Shown one piece after another: positions 1 to 5,441 of a stretch of DNA of 6,581 nt. The notes below the pieces were generated by a model. That model was not told the DNA's origin, did not search any database, and worked only from the letters and a program-made list of their open reading frames with translations. This stretch comes from Methanobacteriota archaeon (GTDB lineage Archaea; Iainarchaeota; Iainarchaeia; JAADDC01). The stretch is taken from positions 1-6,581 of the forward strand of contig DQUH01000003.1 of the NCBI GenBank assembly GCA_015662385.1. The letters are read 5' to 3'. The stretch's first letter is position 1, and every line of letters starts with the position of its first letter. Made by a program: the position numbers and the translations under genes.

Positions 1-111
1 CGCCAACCAGTGGACGACCTTCCAGAGAACCAGTGCAAAGCTTTCCGGGAAGGCAGGGCGCACCATTTCGTGGAGGTAGACGAGAACTGCAACGTGATAA
101 GGGTCTACTGA
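1..111 (+). CDS. C-terminal 36 residues of an unidentified protein (partial)
   Basis: The first reading frame is open from the window edge to a TGA at 109-111 and encodes 36 residues ending in ENCNVIRVY. I do not recognise the family and assign no function. The case for a real gene end is the protein-like composition (acidic and aromatic residues, few runs), purine-rich first codon positions and G/C-rich third positions like those of the neighbouring genes. The frame starting at base 3 is also open, to about 179, but reads as an arginine-rich shadow. The gene faces the geranylgeranyl reductase gene tail to tail across a 203-bp gap. Its start and most of its length lie outside the window. Confidence 0.55.
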   Translation, partial: RQPVDDLPENQCKAFREGRAHHFVEVDENCNVIRVY

Positions 112-138
112 CAGTTAGAGAGTTCTTTGAAATCTTTG

Positions 139-186
139 CCCCACACCCTCGAGCATACACCGTCAACATAAATCCATAGTGTGGGG
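139..186. repeat. 8-bp perfect inverted repeat with 32-nt loop
   Basis: CCCCACAC at 139-146 is the exact reverse complement of GTGTGGGG at 179-186. The arms enclose 32 nt with no obvious substructure. The repeat begins 28 nt after the stop codon of the left-edge gene. No T-run follows on either strand, so a classical intrinsic terminator is not indicated. It could be a 3'-UTR structure, a protein-binding palindrome or part of a small RNA. Confidence 0.4.
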
Positions 187-197
187 AAGAAATCTGC

Positions 198-220
198 AAA
201 AATACCCTTTTGCTAAAGGG
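198..220 (-). terminator. Hairpin plus T-run, likely terminator of the ferredoxin/reductase operon
   Basis: On the minus strand a perfect 6-bp stem (CCCTTT/AAAGGG, bases 220-215 and 210-205) with a 4-nt loop is followed by TA and then five T residues (202-198). It lies about 95 nt past the reductase stop codon. Archaeal RNA polymerase stops mainly at U-runs, so the run of five T is the key element. A second minus-strand T5 at 307-303, just after the stop codon, may contribute. On the plus strand the hairpin is preceded by A5 and not followed by T, so it does not suit the left-edge gene. Confidence 0.45.
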
Positions 221-314
221 CCCGCCCAACACGGTAATAATTATACATAACAACACAAAGGGCGGTTGTAGAAACAGGTGAGAAAGGAATATTTTGGCAT
301 AGAAAAACGAAGGC

Positions 315-1541
315 TTAACCGCCGGAGCCCATTACAACGTCCCCTATGAATTCCCTAAACTTCCACGCAAGCCTGGGGCGGTCTTTCAAAACACGTAAGG
401 CGATGGATCGCACTGCACCGGCATCTCCTTCAGCCATTGCGAGGACGTCTTCTGAGCCCAGTACGTCCACCAGATAGTTAAAGTCTTCATCGTCGAGGCG
501 TTCAAAAGCGTATCGGAGTTTTAGAGCTGTTTCAAGGGATCTGCCCCTTAATTTCCACCATCTGTCGTTGTATTCGGACAGCGTAGAATCCGCGAAATCT
601 CCGCGCTCAAAGGCCTTGAGGGCGACGTCTGCGGCGATTTCCGCAGCCTCCATGGCGAGGAACATGCCGCCCCCGTGGAGGGGGTGGACCTGGTGCGCAG
701 CATCACCGACAACGATCAGTCCGTCCGCAGTCATTTTTTTCAGAAAACCGCCTACGGGGATCCCGCCGCCACGGACCTCAAGCACCGAAGCATTAGAAAG
801 GCCGTAGTCCTTCCCGTGTTTTTCTATCCATCTGTCAAGGTACTGCTTCGCGGTGGCGTCGAGGCGGGCGTCGATCCCAATGCCCACGTTCGCAGTGTTG
901 TCTCCCTTTGGAAATATCCAAACGTAACCGCGGGGGGCCACATCCCTGCCGAAGAAAAGGTGGATTGCATCGGCGTCAATGTCCAGCCCGGACATCAAGT
1001 ACTCGAAACCAGAGTCAACGTGGTAAGCAGGTTGAAACGTGTTAAGACCTGCTTTCCTAGCAAGGAGGGACTCGAACCCGTCGGCAGCTATGACCAGCGG
1101 CGCCCTGAACTCCCTTTCTTCACCAAGAAAACGTGCGCGGACGCCGGCGACCCTGCCACCCTCTTTTATGACGTCGCAGACATCGTGGGCCGCCAACACC
1201 CTCGCGCCTTTTCTCGTCGCAGCCTTCGCCATTTCTCTTTCCATAATCGGACGTTCTACAACGTAACCGTTGCCTGGTATGCGCACGCTGCGCCCGTTGG
1301 GGGCGTAGAGGTAAGCACCTTTAACTGGCCAGCCCTTCCAGCCGTCCGAGTCCGGCAGCCCAGCATTCAAAAGCATATTTACACCATCTACACCCAGCCC
1401 TTCAGCACAGCGGACGGGGGAACCAATCTCCTGCTTTTTATCCAAGACGAGGACGTCCAAACCTCCTTCAGCAGCTTTAATTGCAAAGAACAGGCCTGCC
1501 GGGCCACCACCAGCAACTACTACGTCCCACTCACTCTTCAC
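315..1541 (-). CDS. Geranylgeranyl reductase family FAD-dependent oxidoreductase
   Basis: Predicted 408-residue flavoprotein of the archaeal geranylgeranyl reductase family. Known members saturate the double bonds of geranylgeranyl chains on archaeal membrane lipid precursors, and some act on other polyprenyl groups. Visible motifs: N-terminal FAD Rossmann motif VVVAGGGPAG (about 7-16) with an Asp at 34 ending the second strand; a PVRC segment with Cys45, the cysteine typical of this family; AADG at 152-155; GYVWIFPKG at 205-213; and the second FAD motif GDAAHQVHPLHGGGM at 279-293. The helical C-terminal region runs to about 408. Length fits the family. I chose the GTG at 1541 because it places the Rossmann motif at the usual position and has GGTGGTG just upstream. 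The frame stays open back to a TTG at 1574, but that would add 11 odd residues. The start overlaps the ferredoxin gene by 11 nt, implying translational coupling. Exact substrate (archaeol precursors, dolichol or quinone) is inferred, not shown. Confidence 0.9.
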   Translation of the reverse strand: MKSEWDVVVAGGGPAGLFFAIKAAEGGLDVLVLDKKQEIGSPVRCAEGLGVDGVNMLLNAGLPDSDGWKGWPVKGAYLYAPNGRSVRIPGNGYVVERPIMEREMAKAATRKGARVLAAHDVCDVIKEGGRVAGVRARFLGEEREFRAPLVIAADGFESLLARKAGLNTFQPAYHVDSGFEYLMSGLDIDADAIHLFFGRDVAPRGYVWIFPKGDNTANVGIGIDARLDATAKQYLDRWIEKHGKDYGLSNASVLEVRGGGIPVGGFLKKMTADGLIVVGDAAHQVHPLHGGGMFLAMEAAEIAADVALKAFERGDFADSTLSEYNDRWWKLRGRSLETALKLRYAFERLDDEDFNYLVDVLGSEDVLAMAEGDAGAVRSIALRVLKDRPRLAWKFREFIGDVVMGSGG

Positions 1542-1737
1542 GAACACCACCGCCGGGTAAAAGCAGCGCGGCAACAGGACAGCCCTTTATACAAGCGCCA
1601 CAGCCGGTGCACAGATCCGGGTCCACCCTAACACAACCATCGGTCAAAACCACAGCGCCGACGGGACACACCCCTACACAGAGGCCACAGCGGATGCATT
1701 TGGAGGGCAACCACGCGGGCACTTCTTTCCCACCCAT
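1531..1737 (-). CDS. Small 2x[4Fe-4S] ferredoxin, probable electron donor to the reductase
   Basis: A 68-residue protein with two complete CxxCxxCxxxCP motifs: Cys14, 17, 20, 24 and Cys43, 46, 49, 53. It is therefore a bacterial-type dicluster ferredoxin, cytoplasmic, with no other domain. An additional Cys35 lies between the motifs. It is the first gene of an operon with the geranylgeranyl reductase; the ORFs overlap by 11 nt. The same gene pairing is known from Methanosarcina acetivorans, where the adjacent ferredoxin is needed for full lipid saturation by the reductase when expressed in E. coli. By analogy this protein should deliver low-potential electrons to the FAD of its neighbour. The ATG at 1737 sits about 31 nt downstream of a TATA-like box, which suggests a leaderless mRNA. 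An internal GTG at 1722 is a weaker alternative start. Confidence 0.9.
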   Translation of the reverse strand: MGGKEVPAWLPSKCIRCGLCVGVCPVGAVVLTDGCVRVDPDLCTGCGACIKGCPVAALLLPGGGVREE

Positions 1738-1763
1738 TGAAAGAATAATGTTGAAGGAAACGC

Positions 1764-1769
1764 ATATAA
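1764..1769 (-). promoter_or_regulatory. TATA-like box of the ferredoxin/reductase operon
   Basis: On the minus strand TTATAT (1769-1764) lies 31-32 nt upstream of the ferredoxin ATG at 1737. Archaeal TATA boxes centre about 26 nt before the transcription start, so the mRNA would begin within a few bases of the ATG. The absence of a Shine-Dalgarno before the ATG agrees with a leaderless transcript. Confidence 0.5.
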
Positions 1770-1790
1770 TCCAGTCCTGAAATGATAAGA

Positions 1791-1812
1791 TTAAAAACAG
1801 AGTTTAATAAAT
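1791..1812 (+). promoter_or_regulatory. Candidate TATA elements for leuS (two overlapping options)
   Basis: Two AT-rich boxes lie before leuS: TTAAAAA at 1791-1797 and TTTAATAAAT at 1803-1812. With archaeal spacing the first predicts a transcript start near 1821 and the second near 1833. The choice matters: only the first includes the whole candidate leader reading frame that starts with GTG at 1821. These boxes and the divergent ferredoxin box share a 109-bp control region between 1737 and 1847. Confidence 0.45.
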
Positions 1813-1820
1813 TTAGTTTC

Positions 1821-1850
1821 GTGACGGGTGTCTGCCTTTTGCTTCTATGA
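1821..1850 (+). promoter_or_regulatory. Candidate leucine-rich leader peptide (uORF) upstream of leuS
   Basis: A reading frame GTG-ACG-GGT-GTC-TGC-CTT-TTG-CTT-CTA-TGA encodes M-T-G-V-C-L-L-L-L. The four consecutive leucine codons occupy 1836-1847 and are followed directly by the stop. An alternative internal TTG start at 1839, preceded by GGTG at 1827-1830, would give M-L-L. The TGA overlaps an ATG at 1847 that is in frame with leuS. The GTG lies about 29 nt after the TTAAAAA box, the same distance as in the leaderless kinase gene. Leucine runs in leader peptides are the hallmark of leucine-responsive attenuators in bacteria; in an archaeal leuS leader this would be new. The frame is short and the region is pyrimidine-rich, so chance is a real possibility. 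Confidence 0.3.
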
Positions 1851-1875
1851 CGTTTTCTTCATCACCTTTGCAGAC

Positions 1876-1882
1876 GGGGGTG
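1876..1882 (+). promoter_or_regulatory. Ribosome binding site deciding the leuS start
   Basis: GGGGGTG contains the GGTG core complementary to the 16S rRNA 3' end, with a 6-nt spacer to the TTG at 1889. The reductase GTG start at 1541 has the same arrangement, GGTG with a 6-nt spacer. No comparable site sits at a useful distance before the ATG at 1847. This favours TTG 1889 as the leuS start. Confidence 0.5.
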
Positions 1883-1888
1883 TGCGCT

Positions 1889-4756
1889 TTGTCCGAAAAA
1901 AGAATTAGGACTATTGAAGAGAAGTGGCAAAAAAAGTGGGAAGACGCGAGGATCTTCGAAGCTGATGCTGACCCGTCGAAGCCAAAGATCTTTGTAACTT
2001 TTCCGTACCCTTACGTAAACGGGGACGGTCACCTCGGACACCTGTACACGCAGCTCCACGCCGAGTTTTACGCAAGATATAAGCGCATGAAGGGTTACAA
2101 CGTTCTTTTCCCACAGGGCTTTCACGCAACGGGCCAGCCAATTGTAGCGGCGGCGAAGAGGATCAGAGAAGGAGATAAAAAATACGTTGAAATACTCAAG
2201 CAATACGGGTTTAGCGACGATGAGATCCCTGAGTTCGGGGACCCAAAGAAGTGGATAGAGACCTTTGTGGAGAGGTGGATAAAAGCACTCAAGGGCATGG
2301 GCTTCTCCATTGACTGGAGGCGCACCTTCTACACCACAGAGTTAAACCCTCCCTACGACAGGTTCGTCCGCTGGCAGTATATAAAACTAAAGGAAAAAGG
2401 GCTTGTGGTGAAGGGGACGCATCCCGTGGTCTGGTGCCCCGTGGAAAAAATACCCGTGGGTGACCACGACAGGCCAGATGAGTACGCAGGAATAGGGCCT
2501 GAAGAGATCGTTGTGGTTAAATTCCGCATGGACGACGGCACCGTTATTCCCACGGGTACGTACAGGCCGGAAACGGTGTACGGCGTCACAAACATATGGA
2601 TAAACCCCGATGCTGAATACATCTTGGCAGAAGTGGACGGGGAACGGTGGGTGATATCTGAATGGGGCGCCAAAAACATAGCGGAGCAGCTCCACGGAGT
2701 AAAGGAGATAAAGAAGATAAAGGGGGAGGAGCTCGTCGGAAAAACTGTGAAAAACCCTGTGACAGGTGATCAGGTACCGATTTTACCGGCAAAATTTGTG
2801 GACCCAGACGTGGCGACTGGAATCGTCATGAGCGTACCAGCACATGCACCCTACGACTGGATAGCCCTTGAAGACATCAAAAAGGATGAAAAAACCCTCG
2901 AAAAATATGGGTTGAAAGAAGTAGTGGAGCACATAAAACCGATAAGCTTGATAAAGGTGGAAGGCTATTCTGAATTCCCCGCAAAAGACGCCATCGAGAA
3001 ATACGGTATAACAAGCCAAGAAGACGTTGATGCCCTTGAGAAGGCGACAGAAGAAATATATAAGAAGGAATTCTACACGGGGAAACTCAGGGAAATCTTT
3101 GGAAAATACGCTGGAATGGTGGTGCAAGAAGCAAAAGAATTTCTTGTGGAGGAGTTCGTTGAAAGGGGCGTAGCAACAAAGATGTGGGTCACGCCGGTAC
3201 CTGTTGAAGACAGGGCAGGCCACAGATGTATAGTGAAAATCGTGGAAGACCAGTGGTTTTTAAAATACTCTGACCAAGAGTGGAAAAAAATAACGAAAGA
3301 AACACTGAAAGATACTGTTTTTGATCCGGAGCCAGACGCGCGCAGGGTTGTAGAGCACACTGTGGACTGGCTCCGCGACTGGGCGTGCACGCGGGACGTG
3401 CGGTCATCTCTTGGTACACGGCTACCGTGGGATGACACGCAGTACATCGAGTCGCTGTCAGATTCCACGGTGTACATGGCGTACTACACCATCGCCCATT
3501 ACCTGCAGAACGCGGAAAAATACAGTATTGACGTTAGTGCGGTGGGCGAGGAGTTTTTTGACTACGTCTTCTACGGTAAAGGGAAAGCAGAGGAAGTAGC
3601 AAAGAAAGTAGGGACGAGCAGGGAAACAATAGAAGCCATGAGACGCGAGTTTGAGTACTGGTACCCAGTAGACCTGCGGTGTACGGGCAAGGACCTCCTG
3701 CAGAACCACGTGACGTTTTCGATATTTCACCATGCTGCGCTGTTCCCGGGCAAGCACATTCGGAGGTGGAGCGCTAACGGTTGGGTGCTGCTGGACGGGC
3801 AGAAAATGAGCAAAAGCAGAGGGCATTTCATAACAATACTCATGGCGCTGGAGAGGTGGGGGGCGGACGCGACAAGGTTCGCCGGGGCGTACGCCGGGAA
3901 CATGACGCTGGACGACGCCAACTTCGAAACAGATGTGGCGAACGTGATGGGGGAGGAACTCCTCAGGTGGACGGAGTTCATCAAGGATTGGTACGGCAGA
4001 GGCGGAGAAGAGTACAGGAGTATTGACCGCTGGTTCGAAAGCAGGGTAAACAGGATAATAGCGAGTGTAAATGAAGAGTATGAAGCATTGAACACTAGAA
4101 ACGTGGTCAACGCGGCGTGGTTTGAAATGTGGAGGACCGTTAAATACTACCTGCGCAGGACGCTCCACAGACCGAACAAGGATGTGCTCTCACGGGCGCT
4201 GGAAGACTGGGTGAAGATGATGGCGCCGGTGACACCACACATCGCCGAGGAGATATGGCACGGGGTGTTCATGAAAAACAGCTTTGTGTCCGCCGAGAGC
4301 TTCCCGGAGGCTGACAGGAAAAAGATAGACGAACACGCTGAGAAAATGGAAGAATACGTGCAGCGCGTGGTGGACGATGTGAAAGAGGTACTGAGGCTGG
4401 CAAAAGTGGATGAACCGAAGCGGGTCGTGTTGATACTTGCGGAGGAATGGAAGTACAGGGTACTCAAAAAGGTAAAAGAGCTTCTCAGCAGGGGTGAGAG
4501 AAACGTAGGCGCAATTATGCGGGAAATTCCGGAGGAGTACAGGAAAGACATTGTTAAGCTCATTGCATCTGCCGTAAAAAACCCTAAAAAAATCCCGGAA
4601 GTACTGGGAAGCAGGGATGATGAAAGGAAACTGTTGCTTGAAGCAAAGGAATTCATTGAAAGAGAGGCCGATGTAAAGATATACATAACAGGGGAGTACG
4701 ACCACCCAAAGGCGAAAAGCGCACTACCCTTCAAACCGGCAATAGTCGTAGAATAA
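1889..4756 (+). CDS. leuS: Leucyl-tRNA synthetase, archaeal type
   Basis: Predicted 955-residue class Ia aminoacyl-tRNA synthetase that charges tRNA-Leu with leucine in the cytoplasm. Visible landmarks: HLGH (HIGH motif) at 48-51; the CP1 editing domain with TYRPET at about 224-229 and AHAPYD at 318-323, whose Asp323 corresponds to the conserved editing-site aspartate; a DWACTRD segment near 497-503; the catalytic-core segment ESLSDSTVYMAYYTI; KMSKS at 639-643; an anticodon-binding helical domain from roughly 710; and a C-terminal domain ending FKPAIVVE, much like archaeal homologues. No key motif is missing. TTG 1889 was chosen over ATG 1847 (which would give 969 residues) because it has a good ribosome site and makes the N-terminus colinear with the Pyrococcus enzyme up to IEEKWQK. 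It is divergent from the ferredoxin operon and followed after 40 bp by the kinase gene. No T-run follows the stop, so readthrough into the kinase gene is likely. Confidence 0.97.
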   Translation: MSEKRIRTIEEKWQKKWEDARIFEADADPSKPKIFVTFPYPYVNGDGHLGHLYTQLHAEFYARYKRMKGYNVLFPQGFHATGQPIVAAAKRIREGDKKYVEILKQYGFSDDEIPEFGDPKKWIETFVERWIKALKGMGFSIDWRRTFYTTELNPPYDRFVRWQYIKLKEKGLVVKGTHPVVWCPVEKIPVGDHDRPDEYAGIGPEEIVVVKFRMDDGTVIPTGTYRPETVYGVTNIWINPDAEYILAEVDGERWVISEWGAKNIAEQLHGVKEIKKIKGEELVGKTVKNPVTGDQVPILPAKFVDPDVATGIVMSVPAHAPYDWIALEDIKKDEKTLEKYGLKEVVEHIKPISLIKVEGYSEFPAKDAIEKYGITSQEDVDALEKATEEIYKKEFYTGKLREIFGKYAGMVVQEAKEFLVEEFVERGVATKMWVTPVPVEDRAGHRCIVKIVEDQWFLKYSDQEWKKITKETLKDTVFDPEPDARRVVEHTVDWLRDWACTRDVRSSLGTRLPWDDTQYIESLSDSTVYMAYYTIAHYLQNAEKYSIDVSAVGEEFFDYVFYGKGKAEEVAKKVGTSRETIEAMRREFEYWYPVDLRCTGKDLLQNHVTFSIFHHAALFPGKHIRRWSANGWVLLDGQKMSKSRGHFITILMALERWGADATRFAGAYAGNMTLDDANFETDVANVMGEELLRWTEFIKDWYGRGGEEYRSIDRWFESRVNRIIASVNEEYEALNTRNVVNAAWFEMWRTVKYYLRRTLHRPNKDVLSRALEDWVKMMAPVTPHIAEEIWHGVFMKNSFVSAESFPEADRKKIDEHAEKMEEYVQRVVDDVKEVLRLAKVDEPKRVVLILAEEWKYRVLKKVKELLSRGERNVGAIMREIPEEYRKDIVKLIASAVKNPKKIPEVLGSRDDERKLLLEAKEFIEREADVKIYITGEYDHPKAKSALPFKPAIVVE

Positions 4757-4767
4757 CACCGTCAATG

Positions 4768-4775
4768 TATAAAAA
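4768..4775 (+). promoter_or_regulatory. TATA box of the polyprenol kinase gene
   Basis: TATAAAAA begins 29 nt before the ATG at 4797, the spacing expected for a leaderless archaeal mRNA; no Shine-Dalgarno precedes the ATG. It lies within the 40-bp gap after leuS, so the kinase gene probably has its own promoter in addition to any readthrough. The word ACACCGTCAA (4756-4765) sits immediately upstream, where transcription factor B contacts would fall. Confidence 0.55.
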
Positions 4776-4796
4776 CCACCAGACAGTGAGTACATT

Positions 4797-5438
4797 ATGG
4801 AGGCTATCATACACGATGTGTTAGTGGGTATCCCGCTGCTCCTCTGGACAGTGTTTGTTACGTTTGTACTGGCAAAGTGGTTTTACAAGAAATATTCCAA
4901 TTACCGCGCCAGGAAAGCGATACATTACTTTGCCGGCGGTATCGTGGCCATTGCAGCACCGTTCGTGTTCAAAACACCCTACGTAATAGCCACAGCTTCG
5001 TTTTTGCTTTTTATAATGTTATACGTACCCCACGCCAGAAGGCGACCGTTACAATGGTTCCAGATAGAGGATAAGTACGGCGAAGTGTACTTTGCCTTTT
5101 CTTATTTCGTTCTCTTTTCAATCTTCTGGAATATAGACGTGTGGGTGGCTGTAACGTCAGCCCTTTTCGTGGCCTTTGGGGACGGGATAACGGGGATCAT
5201 AAAGGAGCATTACTATGGAAAAAGGGAAAACGAACGGGCAGTAAAGGGGTTGAACCTCGGGAACCTCGCCATGTTTTTGGTATGCGCACCAATAGGGTAT
5301 GCGTTGCAAGGCGTGCCCGGGCTTGTTGCTGCGGTCTATGCATCGCTAATAGAGGCTTTTTACGGTGTGGACGATAACGTGACGATCCCGTTGGGCTCCG
5401 CAGCAATCATCTGGTTACTAAAGAGTGCTGGAGTATGA
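4797..5438 (+). CDS. Dolichol/phytol kinase-family integral membrane protein
   Basis: A 213-residue hydrophobic protein with about six or seven membrane segments (approximately 8-28, 46-58, 62-78, 98-113, 115-131, 155-170, 172-188 and 195-209). Family-like motifs: RKAIHYFAGG at 39-48, FGDGITGIIKEHYYGKR at 127-143, KGLNLGNLAMF at 150-160, and E186 followed by DDN at 192-194. The order RKxxH, GDG...G, a Lys-rich K-x-L-x-x-N/G-x-A-M-F element and a late E...DN fits the SEC59/VTE5 group, which phosphorylates polyprenols such as dolichol or phytol using CTP. In an archaeon the likely role is making or recycling dolichyl phosphate for protein glycosylation, or salvage of geranylgeraniol; substrate and nucleotide are inferred. 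A CDP-diacylglycerol synthase-like (cytidylyltransferase) enzyme is the main alternative. The ATG is supported by the leaderless TATA spacing. Confidence 0.75.
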   Translation: MEAIIHDVLVGIPLLLWTVFVTFVLAKWFYKKYSNYRARKAIHYFAGGIVAIAAPFVFKTPYVIATASFLLFIMLYVPHARRRPLQWFQIEDKYGEVYFAFSYFVLFSIFWNIDVWVAVTSALFVAFGDGITGIIKEHYYGKRENERAVKGLNLGNLAMFLVCAPIGYALQGVPGLVAAVYASLIEAFYGVDDNVTIPLGSAAIIWLLKSAGV

Positions 5439-5441
5439 CGT

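Larger units (their letters stand above)
112..314. other. Convergent intergenic region, no gene supported
   Basis: This 203-bp gap separates two tail-to-tail genes. It holds two inverted repeats (139-186 and 205-220), a further possible 6-bp pairing of CCGCCC at 222-227 with GGGCGG at 260-265, and an AT-rich patch at 234-250 that resembles a TATA box on either strand. It also has a 10-nt word, ACACCGTCAA at 157-166, that recurs before the kinase promoter at 4756-4765. No tRNA-like fold is evident. Only very short reading frames without convincing starts are present. Confidence 0.5.

Noticed and set aside
210..281. TTG-started 23-codon frame on the plus strand in the left gap
   Set aside because: No ribosome site, no convincing TATA spacing, and it runs through the hairpin and AT-rich patch. 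Composition is not protein-like enough to call.
278..349. GTG-started 23-codon frame on the plus strand running into the reductase 3' end
   Set aside because: Its start codon overlaps the only GGTG available as a ribosome site. It overlaps the reductase C-terminus in antisense, and its arginine-rich product looks like a shadow translation.
1542..1574. TTG at 1574 as the reductase start, adding 11 residues
   Set aside because: It would extend the protein in front of the Rossmann strand with a cysteine/proline-rich segment that overlaps ferredoxin codons. GTG 1541 has a better ribosome site and standard family spacing.
675..1631. Long 318-codon open frame on the plus strand opposite the reductase and ferredoxin genes
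   Set aside because: It is the antisense shadow of two genes with unmistakable FAD and iron-sulfur motifs; its translation shows no recognisable domain and has no promoter or ribosome site of its own.
1847..1888. ATG at 1847 as the leuS start, adding 14 residues
   Set aside because: The extra segment has no counterpart in the Pyrococcus-type N-terminus and no ribosome site at a useful distance, whereas TTG 1889 has GGGGGTG upstream. Kept as an alternative, because its overlap with the leader frame stop is notable.
3458..4168. 236-codon open frame on the minus strand inside leuS
   Set aside because: It lies entirely opposite the leuS catalytic region, which contains KMSKS, and its translation is proline- and arginine-rich without family features. 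It is a shadow frame.
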